Assembly (NCBI GenBank): GCA_012800885.1
Contig: JAAZIL010000079.1
Span: forward strand, 1 to 7,641
Source of the DNA: Candidatus Dojkabacteria bacterium
Lineage (GTDB): Bacteria; Patescibacteriota; Dojkabacteria; SC72
DNA: 7,641 nucleotides
Reading direction: 5' to 3'
How positions within the stretch are numbered: the stretch's first letter is position 1; each line of letters begins with the position of its first letter. The notes beneath the pieces are model-generated. The model worked only from the letters and a program-made list of their open reading frames with translations, did not search any database and was not told the DNA's origin. The position numbers were made by a program, and so were the translations under genes. Shown piece after piece: positions 1 through 5,449 of this stretch.

Positions 1-123
1 ATGAAAAAGTTCTTCAGAGGTTACATCTCTGATTTTGATGGGGCTAATGATCTTAGGCAAAGGTTTATGGCATGTACTGAAGTGGAACAAGCCTTGGAGA
101 TAGTGGAGAGATTATTAACTTAG
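1..123 (+). CDS. C-terminal end (or small ORF) of unknown protein
   Basis: An open frame runs from the first base of the window to a TAG stop at 121-123 and encodes 40 residues. The first codon is ATG, but the window starts there, so this may be an internal methionine of a longer gene. The peptide ends in a short amphipathic stretch (TEVEQALEIVERLLT) that could be a C-terminal helix. I recognise no family. Its stop codon overlaps the stop codon of the opposing minus-strand gene, so the two genes converge with no room for a terminator between them. It may also be a chance open frame; confidence is limited because no upstream sequence is visible. Confidence 0.35.
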   Translation: MKKFFRGYISDFDGANDLRQRFMACTEVEQALEIVERLLT

Positions 124-665
124 CTCTGAGGGAATTTTACAAACTTAATATCTTCTATTTTAAGCTTACTTGCTCCTTTGTGTATTTCTCTTACATACTC
201 AGCTTCCGGTTTATTTAGTTTCTCAATCCTAATATTAATTGTATTCTCATTATATTGAATAGGTATTACAGTCATTACATATTTTTTGTTCTTCTTGTGG
301 ATTTCAACAAAATGTATCTGATGATCTACCCCTGAGAAAGTATCAGAAGGGGTAATATCTAGATAGTAACATAACTCTTCATATGAGGTTTCATCCAAAG
401 GTAGAGAAGATATAGCGAGTCTACCGTAGATAAGATCTTGTCCAGTATGGACTTTACCCATATTCCCAATGTATCTATTCACAGCTTCCATATCAACTCC
501 TACTATCTGAGTATCAATAAAGAAGGAGTTATTCATGCTAGCATACACTCCTCCAACTCCCTCCCTTATATGATCTAATTGATTATTAACATCTTCTCTC
601 TCAATGATCCTTTTCTCTATTGACATATCCATATTTCTCACTTTAATTGAGCAATTATACAACAT
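120..665 (-). CDS. Hypothetical protein downstream of PRPP synthetase
   Basis: This 181-residue soluble protein has no signal peptide or membrane segment and I do not recognise it. The middle (about residues 75-120) has mixed hydrophobic and acidic segments, and the C-terminal third is rich in Lys and Glu with alternating beta-like stretches (YVMTVIPIQY, INIRIEKL). It begins 19 nt after the PRPP synthetase stop on the same strand, so co-transcription is likely. The start is uncertain. The ATG at 665 has no Shine-Dalgarno site. ATGs at 632 and 626 lie just after a TATAAT box (654-659) inside the frame and after an AAGTGAG weak SD-like stretch, so a shorter 168-170 residue product from an internal promoter is possible. 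The TAA stop overlaps the TAG stop of the convergent plus-strand frame. The coding call is firm because of its length and operon position; the function is unknown. Confidence 0.7.
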   Translation of the reverse strand: MLYNCSIKVRNMDMSIEKRIIEREDVNNQLDHIREGVGGVYASMNNSFFIDTQIVGVDMEAVNRYIGNMGKVHTGQDLIYGRLAISSLPLDETSYEELCYYLDITPSDTFSGVDHQIHFVEIHKKNKKYVMTVIPIQYNENTINIRIEKLNKPEAEYVREIHKGASKLKIEDIKFVKFPQS

Positions 666-684
666 TAATAGGGAAAGGAGCAGA

Positions 685-1698
685 TTAGTATAGTAACTCT
701 CCTATTGATTTCCTTTTATTTAGCCTGTGAATAATTTCAGCAAAGTATTCTGCAACTGATACTATCTCTATCCAGGAATATCTCCTTAGTATCTTGTTTG
801 GGATATATGCTGCATCTGTTAGGATTAATTTGTTTAAAGATTTCTCTCTGTAACACTCATGTAATTTATCTATAGCACTGTTATTAAGTAATCCGAATGT
901 AGCTATACAGATTATCTCTTTTGCACCATTTTTTTTGGCTACTTTAATTACCTTACAAAGAGAACCTGCAGTATCAATCATATCGTCGATGATATATACA
1001 ACTTTATCCTTTAGGTCTCCCATAATTTGGATATCTTTAATTGTATTTGCACTTTTGTAATCTCTGGTTTTGTAAACAAAACCAACATCAGATTCGAGAC
1101 ACCTAGCATAGAAATTAGCTCTTTTAGCACCACCTAAATCAGTAGGAATTATTATCACATCTTTAGGATTCTCAATACTATTAAGAACATGAGGCATTAG
1201 TACATGGCTTCCATGGAGATTCTCTATTTGAGCACACCTAAAAAAACCCTGTATAGCAGGGTTGTGCAAATCGATTGTAATAATATGGTTAGCTCCTAGG
1301 TCTCCTTCTAACTCCCAAGCGACCCGTGCAGCAGTGATATCTTCTCTTCCCCATTGCTTGTCCTGTCTTGCATAGGGAAAGGATGGTATGACAGCAGTAA
1401 TATGGTTTGCATCACATCTTTTACACGCTCCAATGATAGTGTACAGAGTTCTTAGATTATCATCGACACTTTTTCCATCACTATGATTCTCTACATCTTG
1501 GATAATAAAGACATCTTTTCCTCTAATACTCTCATTGAGTATGCCTTTAATTTCGGTATTTGCATATCTAACTTCTTCCGTGTCCAGGAGGGATACTTCC
1601 TTTTTTCTCTTTTTGTTAATTTCATCTAATACTTTTTGTGCAAAATCGATACCTGAATTACAGGGGACAAGACAGAGTTCTCCTCTGTTGTGGTTCAT
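685..1698 (-). CDS. prs: Ribose-phosphate diphosphokinase (PRPP synthetase), divergent type
   Basis: This enzyme makes 5-phosphoribosyl-1-pyrophosphate from ribose 5-phosphate and ATP in the cytoplasm, feeding purine, pyrimidine, His/Trp and NAD synthesis. Family landmarks are visible in order: the ATP-contact segment RYANTE (44-49), YARQDK (109-114) leading to the flexible loop, the metal-ligand His145 in TIDLH followed by IQGFF, Asp187 in PTDLGG, the catalytic Lys-x-Arg pair (Lys210, Arg212), the PRPP loop DDMIDTAGS (238-246), and the typical C-terminal pattern SVAEYFAEII...SIGELL. At 337 residues it is slightly longer than the usual 310-320, mainly through N-terminal insertions. The usual RFSDGE segment is changed to RYANTE, so Phe becomes Tyr and the first acidic residue becomes Asn; this recalls divergent clostridial paralogues. 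The ATG at 1698 has no SD but sits about 20 nt from the start predicted by a good promoter. The next gene follows after 19 nt. Confidence 0.93.
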   Translation of the reverse strand: MNHNRGELCLVPCNSGIDFAQKVLDEINKKRKKEVSLLDTEEVRYANTEIKGILNESIRGKDVFIIQDVENHSDGKSVDDNLRTLYTIIGACKRCDANHITAVIPSFPYARQDKQWGREDITAARVAWELEGDLGANHIITIDLHNPAIQGFFRCAQIENLHGSHVLMPHVLNSIENPKDVIIIPTDLGGAKRANFYARCLESDVGFVYKTRDYKSANTIKDIQIMGDLKDKVVYIIDDMIDTAGSLCKVIKVAKKNGAKEIICIATFGLLNNSAIDKLHECYREKSLNKLILTDAAYIPNKILRRYSWIEIVSVAEYFAEIIHRLNKRKSIGELLY

Positions 1699-1725
1699 TT
1701 TAGTTACTAATGATATTAACTATTA

Positions 1726-1754
1726 ATAATAAACCTAAAGAGAAAAGATTTCAA
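1726..1754 (-). promoter_or_regulatory. Promoter of the PRPP synthetase gene
   Basis: Read on the minus strand, a TTGAAA box (plus 1749-1754, 5 of 6 to consensus) is followed by a 17-base spacer and a TATTAT box (plus 1726-1731, 5 of 6). The predicted transcript start near 1719 gives a leader of about 20 nt before the ATG at 1698. The boxes lie inside the longest possible reading of the divergent plus-strand frame, which argues that the latter starts further downstream. Confidence 0.65.
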
Positions 1755-1790
1755 GGTAAAATACAATATATGGTATATCTTAATAGATAT

Positions 1791-1799
1791 TGCTACAAT
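1791..1799 (+). promoter_or_regulatory. Extended -10 promoter for the unknown gene ending at 2324
   Basis: TGCTACAAT matches an extended -10 element (TGn followed by TACAAT, 5 of 6 to TATAAT). No good -35 box is visible 16-18 bases upstream. Transcription from about 1806 would give a leader of only about 6 nt before the ATG at 1812. Another TACAAT at 1762-1767 is a weaker alternative that could serve the ATGs at 1770 or 1800. Confidence 0.4.
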
Positions 1800-1811
1800 A
1801 TGTGTATAAAT

Positions 1812-2324
1812 ATGAAAGGAGAACCTCGAGAGAGAGATGAGGAAATAACCAGTAAAGATATCTATAATACAATAGATACTATTCCCTCATCAGAGTGGAG
1901 AGATGCAGGCTATCCTGTAATCTCCTATGTTAAAAGAGGTATATATCAACAATATATTGAAAATATTGATAGCCCTACCCCATTTTGGCAAGAGGTATTA
2001 AATTCTGAGCATTTTATTAACTATCAAAAAAGCAGAGAATATGATCCTAATATCCATATTTTATTTGTACTACACTCTTTTCCTAACAGGGATGGAGAAG
2101 ATGTCATATTTAAGGCTATTACTACAACGGATAGATCATTTGTAGAGAATCCTGAGCATATGATTAATTACAGATACCACGGAAAGCCTTGTGAGCTTAG
2201 AAGTAAAACAGAGTATCCTACTTTAAATAATTTCTGGAGTGATTTCTACGACAAACTCTCTTATGAGGAGCAAGATAAGTATGTAATTCCAGATAGAAAT
2301 TGGAGAAAACATAATTTACCGTAA
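1812..2324 (+). CDS. Hypothetical protein, divergent from PRPP synthetase
   Basis: The frame is open from an ATG at 1710 (204 residues), with further ATGs at 1770, 1800 and 1812. I choose 1812 (170 residues, MKGEPRERDEE...) because an extended -10 box ends at 1799 and because the minus-strand promoter of the neighbouring gene occupies 1726-1754; an SD site is absent at every candidate. The product is soluble, highly charged and rich in Tyr, Asp and aromatic residues. Visible segments include SSEWRDAGYPV, a hydrophobic strand IHILFVLHSF near the middle, and a C-terminal part with NNFWSDFYDKL and the basic end NWRKHNLP. No signal peptide, metal motif or family signature is recognised. It faces a gene-free spacer and has no co-directional partner, so context gives no function. 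Length and codon texture support a real gene. Confidence 0.6.
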   Translation: MKGEPRERDEEITSKDIYNTIDTIPSSEWRDAGYPVISYVKRGIYQQYIENIDSPTPFWQEVLNSEHFINYQKSREYDPNIHILFVLHSFPNRDGEDVIFKAITTTDRSFVENPEHMINYRYHGKPCELRSKTEYPTLNNFWSDFYDKLSYEEQDKYVIPDRNWRKHNLP

Positions 2325-2379
2325 GGTATAGGTTAATTATCTTGATACAAGAGAGTCCATCCACTTACAAGTCTTCTAT

Positions 2380-2392
2380 CAGAGTTACTCTG
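2380..2392. repeat. Inverted repeat CAGAGT-T-ACTCTG
   Basis: This is a perfect dyad with 6-base arms and a single central T. It is partly enclosed by CTTACA (2364-2369) and TGTAAG (2391-2396), so CTTA/TAAG can extend the stem across a 12-base bulge. It could be an RNA hairpin downstream of the unknown gene or a protein-binding dyad; there is no T-tract to make it a classical terminator. Confidence 0.45.
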
Positions 2393-2546
2393 TAAGCAGG
2401 TTGATATTAATAGATCGGCATGAAGGGATTCGTTTCATAAATAAATAATAATTTATCTTTAATCTATCTTCATCTTAAGAATTAAAGAGAAAGGAGAGGT
2501 TGTGTAGGCGATTTATAGCCAATCATTATAATGACAAGGAAGGGAT

Positions 2547-2560
2547 GTGTTGTCGAACAC
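2547..2560. repeat. Hairpin GTGTT-GTCG-AACAC, 29 nt past tRNA-Val
   Basis: A 5-base-pair stem with a 4-base loop lies 28 bases beyond the tRNA 3' end on the tRNA strand. It could shape the 3' trailer or slow transcription, but no T-run follows on either strand, so I do not call it a terminator. Confidence 0.4.
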
Positions 2561-2588
2561 GCAGAAATGACGATATTAGCTTGTTAAA

Positions 2589-2662
2589 TGGGCGATACAG
2601 GAATTGAACCTGTGACCTTCACAATGTCAATGTGACGCTCTAGCCAGCTGAGCTAATCGCCC
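2589..2662 (-). tRNA. tRNA-Val (anticodon GAC)
   Basis: The minus strand folds into a full 74-nt cloverleaf. It has a 7-bp acceptor stem GGGCGAT/ATCGCCC, a D-arm with GCTC/GAGC, an anticodon stem TCACA/TGTGA enclosing the loop TTGACAT, a 5-nt variable loop AGGTC, a T-arm ACAGG-TTCAATT-CCTGT and discriminator A. Loop positions 34-36 read GAC, which decodes the valine codons GUC and GUU. The 3' CCA is not encoded; the next bases on that strand are TTT, so the CCA must be added by a nucleotidyltransferase. The gene begins 12 nt after the stop of the upstream 100-residue protein gene on the same strand. It may be processed from a long tig-clpP transcript, made from its own promoter, or both. Confidence 0.96.
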
Positions 2663-2671
2663 TTCATATGT

Positions 2672-2700
2672 ATTTTATCTTTTAGGATAGTTCTCATCAA
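2672..2700 (-). promoter_or_regulatory. Candidate tRNA-Val promoter inside the end of the preceding gene
   Basis: On the minus strand, TTGATG (plus 2695-2700, 4 of 6) is followed by a 17-base spacer and TAAAAT (plus 2672-2677, 5 of 6). The -10 box contains the TAA stop of the 100-residue gene. The predicted start near 2665 lies only a few bases before the mature tRNA 5' end at 2662, as expected for a dedicated tRNA promoter. Base matches could be coincidental because the boxes are also coding sequence. Confidence 0.5.
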
Positions 2701-2977
2701 GAGTAAGTGCATAGTCGATTAAATTTCTTATTCCCCACTCTTCATATTCTGGTTTTTTATCTATACTTTCCTTTTTTGCAACTATCACAGTGAGACCATC
2801 TTCTGTTAGCATAGGAATAGAGAGAGTGGTTACGTTCTTAGGTAAATGGTTAATTAGTTTATTTAAGTGTTCCTGGAGTCCAGCGCCATCTTTATGTTTC
2901 AGATAATCCCCTATCCTACCTATATTATATTTAACATCCTCCTCTTCCTCTCTATGTTTTTCATGTAAGTTTTCCAT
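2675..2977 (-). CDS. Small hypothetical protein downstream of clpP
   Basis: This 100-residue soluble protein is strongly charged. A Glu/His/Lys-rich N-terminus (EKHREEEED, residues 6-14) leads into a likely helix with LQEHLNKLINHL (34-45). A short hydrophobic strand region follows (TTLSIPMLTEDGLTVIVAKK, 50-69), then an acidic C-terminal helix. There is no signal peptide, zinc motif or recognised domain. It does not resemble ClpX, ClpS or another known Clp adaptor. The ATG starts one base after the clpP TAA stop (TAA-G-ATG), so translation is likely coupled to clpP; only a weak AAAAAGA precedes it. It sits where clpX is often found, which makes a role in proteolysis or protein quality control possible but unproven. 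tRNA-Val follows 12 nt after its stop. Confidence 0.72.
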   Translation of the reverse strand: MENLHEKHREEEEDVKYNIGRIGDYLKHKDGAGLQEHLNKLINHLPKNVTTLSIPMLTEDGLTVIVAKKESIDKKPEYEEWGIRNLIDYALTLDENYPKR

Positions 2978-2978
2978 C

Positions 2979-3563
2979 TTATCTTTTTGTTATAACTTTA
3001 TCGATAAGACCGTAGGATTTTGCCTCTGTTGCAGTAAAATATTTATCTCTATCAGCATCCTTCTCAATCTGATTTACAGATTGGCCTGTCTGTTTTGCTA
3101 ACATCTTGTAGAGCTTCTCTTTAATCTTTAATATCTCTTGAGCTTCTATTGCTATATCACTAGCCTGACCCTTTACTCCTCCTAGAGGTTGATGTATATG
3201 TATCTTACTATTAGGGAGAGCAAATCTTTTACCTTTGGTACCGTGTGCAAGTAAAAATGAACCCATTGAAGCAGCTAATCCAACTGCTATTGTAGACACA
3301 TCGCATTTTATATAGTTCATTGTATCTAGTATAGCCATACCATCATTAATTATTCCTCCAGGAGAGTTGATAAACATCTGAACATCTTCATCAGGGTTCT
3401 CTTTCTCAAGGAATAGTAACTGGGCTATTACAGTATTTGCTGTACGAGATTCAATCTCTCCTCCAAGAAATACAATTCTATCCTTTAGTAGTCTGGAGTA
3501 TATATCATATGCCCTCTCCCCTCCTCTCTCTTTCTCAATTACTGTTGGAATTAATATTGACAT
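2979..3563 (-). CDS. clpP: ATP-dependent Clp protease proteolytic subunit ClpP
   Basis: ClpP is the serine peptidase that forms a double seven-membered ring and degrades proteins fed to it by AAA+ unfoldases such as ClpX or ClpC. The 194-residue product has the family's normal length. It begins MSILIPTVIE, followed by the expected RGERAYDIYSRLL-like segment (GGERAYDIYSRLL). The catalytic triad is present: Ser99 in GLAASMG, His124 in IHIHQPLGG, and Asp173 in DRDKYF, with the same spacing as the E. coli enzyme. The frame is open to 3629, but the extra 22 residues match nothing in the family and overlap the trigger factor stop, so I place the start at 3563, 19 nt after that stop. No SD site precedes it. 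The adjacent tig gene is the usual partner; clpX is absent from the window. Confidence 0.96.
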   Translation of the reverse strand: MSILIPTVIEKERGGERAYDIYSRLLKDRIVFLGGEIESRTANTVIAQLLFLEKENPDEDVQMFINSPGGIINDGMAILDTMNYIKCDVSTIAVGLAASMGSFLLAHGTKGKRFALPNSKIHIHQPLGGVKGQASDIAIEAQEILKIKEKLYKMLAKQTGQSVNQIEKDADRDKYFTATEAKSYGLIDKVITKR

Positions 3564-3582
3564 ATCTGTAAACAGTAATAAT

Positions 3583-4626
3583 TTAGTTATATTTACTGAC
3601 AAAATCCTTACCGAATATCTCTTCAGCAAAAGAGCTAAAAGCCTTCTCTTTTCTCTCTATGTTTTTAATATACTCTCTCCACTGAGGATCACTAAATACA
3701 GTTCTATCTACATCAGGTCTCTGTTTCTTAATCTCATTAATTTTTTTGTTAAGCGCTCCCTCTGTAATCTCTATTTTCTTAGTATCTGCATAGAGTGTTA
3801 AAAATACATCCGTTTCTATTGCTTCTTTTGCATCTCTATTCCATAACTCTCTCATCTTCTCTATTGTAATATTATTGGTTTTAAGGAATTCATCAATATT
3901 TAATTTCTTCTCTTTTATATTCTCATTAAAAGTTTTCTCTCTCTCTTGTGCTTCAAAATCTATAGCTACTTGTGGGATATTAATTTTTGATTCAGTAATA
4001 GCTAATTTTAGAGCCTCGTCTTGCATTTTATGGAATTGGAAATGTTCTTTCTGCTTATACAATAGTTCTTTTATCTTCTTTTTTAATTGCTCTAGTGTAG
4101 TAATACCTTTCTGTTCAAGAGTAATGGAAACTTCTTTTGCCCATTTATCATTCATCTCTTTTGTTTTTGTAGTTTGAGTACTCTTTAATTCTTCTAGCGC
4201 TTTATCTATCTCTTCTTTTGTAATCTCAATAGCTTGTTTTTCAATTTTAATCTTCTTTAAATCACCTAACTTAAATTTAGGCATAATAGTTACTACAATA
4301 GTAAAAGGAACGTCGGTATTCTCTACTATTTTTGGTATTTCTTTGTATTCTGGAGGAGCAATTGGAGCAAGATTCTCTTTCTGTAGCGCAGTGGTGATGT
4401 ATAGAGGGGCAATTTTCTCTAAAGTTTCAAACTTAGTAACTTCTTTTACTTGATCACTAATTAAGTTGGTTGGTACTCTACCTTTTCTAAAACCTTTAAT
4501 ATCTAACTTTTCTGCATATTCTTCTAGCAGTAAATCGTATGACTTTTTAAAGCTATCTTTAGGAATAGTAATTGTTATTTCAAAAGTGTATTCATTTATC
4601 TCTTTTTTAGAGTGAAAGTCATTCAT
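3583..4626 (-). CDS. tig: Trigger factor lacking the PPIase domain
   Basis: Trigger factor binds at the ribosome exit tunnel and shields nascent chains. The N-terminal ribosome-binding domain (about 1-115) carries the signature GFRKGRVP (45-52). The linker beta strand and helix (VTIMPKFKLGDLKKIKIE, then ITKEEIDKALEELK, to about 150) match the family. The sequence then passes directly to NDKWAKEV...LEQLKKKIKELL, which corresponds to the region after the FKBP-type PPIase domain of standard trigger factor. The roughly 80-90 residue PPIase domain is therefore missing, which explains the length of 347 instead of about 430. The C-terminal helical arms (about 175-345) are complete, including the INIPQVAIDFEAQE segment. 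The frame is intact, so this looks like a natural domain architecture rather than a broken gene. The ATG at 4626 has no SD. It is followed by clpP after 19 nt and preceded by the sortase gene 35 nt upstream. Confidence 0.93.
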   Translation of the reverse strand: MNDFHSKKEINEYTFEITITIPKDSFKKSYDLLLEEYAEKLDIKGFRKGRVPTNLISDQVKEVTKFETLEKIAPLYITTALQKENLAPIAPPEYKEIPKIVENTDVPFTIVVTIMPKFKLGDLKKIKIEKQAIEITKEEIDKALEELKSTQTTKTKEMNDKWAKEVSITLEQKGITTLEQLKKKIKELLYKQKEHFQFHKMQDEALKLAITESKINIPQVAIDFEAQEREKTFNENIKEKKLNIDEFLKTNNITIEKMRELWNRDAKEAIETDVFLTLYADTKKIEITEGALNKKINEIKKQRPDVDRTVFSDPQWREYIKNIERKEKAFSSFAEEIFGKDFVSKYN

Positions 4627-4660
4627 AATATATGAGGTAGGTAATTTAAAAACATTGTAT

Positions 4661-4688
4661 TTTATATGTTTTTATACAATTTGTCCAA
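4661..4688 (-). promoter_or_regulatory. Candidate promoter for tig-clpP
   Basis: On the minus strand, TTGGAC (plus 4683-4688) is followed by a 16-base spacer and TATAAA (plus 4661-4666). A start near 4654 gives a leader of about 28 nt to the trigger factor ATG. The -10 box covers the sortase stop codon, so tig could be read from here as well as from the sortase transcript. Confidence 0.45.
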
Positions 4689-5354
4689 TTTACCAACTAC
4701 TACTAATCTCTGTTTAGCACTCCATAATGGGGTACATGTAATCAGAGTTATTCTGTAATCAGAGAAGTCATTTAGAATGGAAGTATCATGTTTTTCTACT
4801 ACCTTTGTTTCTGTTACAATATATGTGTATTGATTATTAATTTGAGATACTTCTATTTTATCTCCAATCTTAACCTTATCTAAATTAAAGAATGTGTCTT
4901 TTCTAGGAGGTAGATTTAAATATCTATGCCCTATTATTACAAAGTTTCCTCTCTCTCCAGGTTTAGAAGATGTAGGGAAATGCCAGAAGCCTGTATTCAT
5001 TATTTTTGGATCAGTACCTTCGAATACTTCTCCTTCAACCTCTATTGAATTTACAGTAAAAGAAGTATTTAATTCTTCTAAGACTTTATTCTCTATTACA
5101 ATATCTTGCCCTATACTCTCTTCAATAGTAAAACTAGTTAAGAACTCCTCCTCTGCTTGGATGAGTGAGTCTTTTGAGGGTGCAATAGAAGTTAGAACTT
5201 GGAATGTAATCTCTTGAGAAGTGGACTGTATATCAAATCTTTTTATAGGTCCGATTAGTTTATTGTAATTTGGGTATACTATGAAGTAACCTAAGGGTAC
5301 TACAAAGGAGAGGAATAACACAGTTGTTAAGAGTATTTTTATCAAGTTTTTCAT
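4662..5354 (-). CDS. Sortase family cysteine transpeptidase
   Basis: Sortases are membrane-anchored enzymes that cut a C-terminal sorting motif and join the protein to the cell wall or to pilin subunits. The 230-residue product starts with a membrane anchor (about residues 5-27) and then has an extracytoplasmic linker rich in Ser, Thr and Glu (about 40-100). The sortase fold runs from about 100 to 225. Catalytic residues are all visible: His143 in VIIGHRY, Cys207 in TLITCTP and Arg216 in KQRLVVVG. The TLITCTP...RL arrangement is closest to class D/E enzymes, but I cannot fix the class by eye. The ATG at 5354 coincides with the transcript start predicted from an extended -10 box, so the mRNA may be leaderless. 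The gene is divergent from an Ig-domain protein with a possible sorting signal; tig follows 35 nt downstream. Confidence 0.93.
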   Translation of the reverse strand: MKNLIKILLTTVLFLSFVVPLGYFIVYPNYNKLIGPIKRFDIQSTSQEITFQVLTSIAPSKDSLIQAEEEFLTSFTIEESIGQDIVIENKVLEELNTSFTVNSIEVEGEVFEGTDPKIMNTGFWHFPTSSKPGERGNFVIIGHRYLNLPPRKDTFFNLDKVKIGDKIEVSQINNQYTYIVTETKVVEKHDTSILNDFSDYRITLITCTPLWSAKQRLVVVGKLDKLYKNI

Positions 5355-5360
5355 ATATAT

Positions 5361-5369
5361 ATTTTATCA
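5361..5369 (-). promoter_or_regulatory. Extended -10 promoter of the sortase gene
   Basis: The minus strand reads TGATAAAAT, an extended -10 element (TGn plus TAAAAT, 5 of 6). The expected start, about seven bases on, falls on the A of the sortase ATG at 5354. There is no clear -35 box. An AT-rich setting makes chance matches possible. Confidence 0.4.
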
Positions 5370-5392
5370 AGAAAAAGGACATCTTGCACTAT

Positions 5393-5420
5393 TTGTTTTT
5401 TTGTTTTATGCTTGTATAAT
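5393..5420 (+). promoter_or_regulatory. Promoter of the Ig-domain protein gene
   Basis: A perfect TATAAT (5415-5420) has a weak TTGTTT (5393-5398) 16 bases upstream. The predicted start near 5427 gives a leader of about 23 nt before the GTG at 5450. It shares the 95-base divergent spacer with the sortase promoter. Confidence 0.55.
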
Positions 5421-5449
5421 AGAGTATATAAATTTTAGTATAGGCTACC

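Larger units (their letters stand above)
2325..2588. other. Gene-free spacer with small inverted repeats
   Basis: This 264-base region lies between the convergent unknown gene and tRNA-Val. No convincing coding frame is present on either strand. It holds several short dyads: CTTGATACAAG (2341-2351), a nested pair CTTACA/TGTAAG (2364-2369 and 2391-2396) around CAGAGT-T-ACTCTG (2380-2392), an AT-only ATAAAT/ATTTAT pair near 2440-2457, and GTGTT-GTCG-AACAC (2547-2560). None is followed by a clear run of T on either strand, so no standard terminator can be called. A TATAAT at 2527-2532 lacks a -35 partner and a gene. The region may end transcripts from both sides or carry an unrecognised small RNA. 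Confidence 0.5.

Noticed and set aside
1535..1726. 63-residue plus-strand frame opposite the prs gene
   Set aside because: It lies antisense to the well-supported prs coding sequence and has no family features; it is a shadow frame.
2500..2607. TTG-started 35-residue frame after AAGGAGAGG, the best SD-like string in the window
   Set aside because: The SD-like string is almost touching the TTG, the frame runs into tRNA-Val, and the peptide has no recognisable features.
3564..3629. Extended N-terminus of ClpP from the ATG at 3629
   Set aside because: The 22 extra residues match nothing in ClpP and overlap the end of tig; MSILIPTVIE at 3563 fits the family start.
3875..4177. 100-residue plus-strand frame inside tig
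   Set aside because: It is antisense to trigger factor, and its Phe/Ser-rich composition is that expected from the complement of Lys/Glu-rich coding sequence.
4894..5217. 107-residue plus-strand frame inside the sortase gene
   Set aside because: It is antisense to a sortase with all catalytic residues; it has no start signal or domain.
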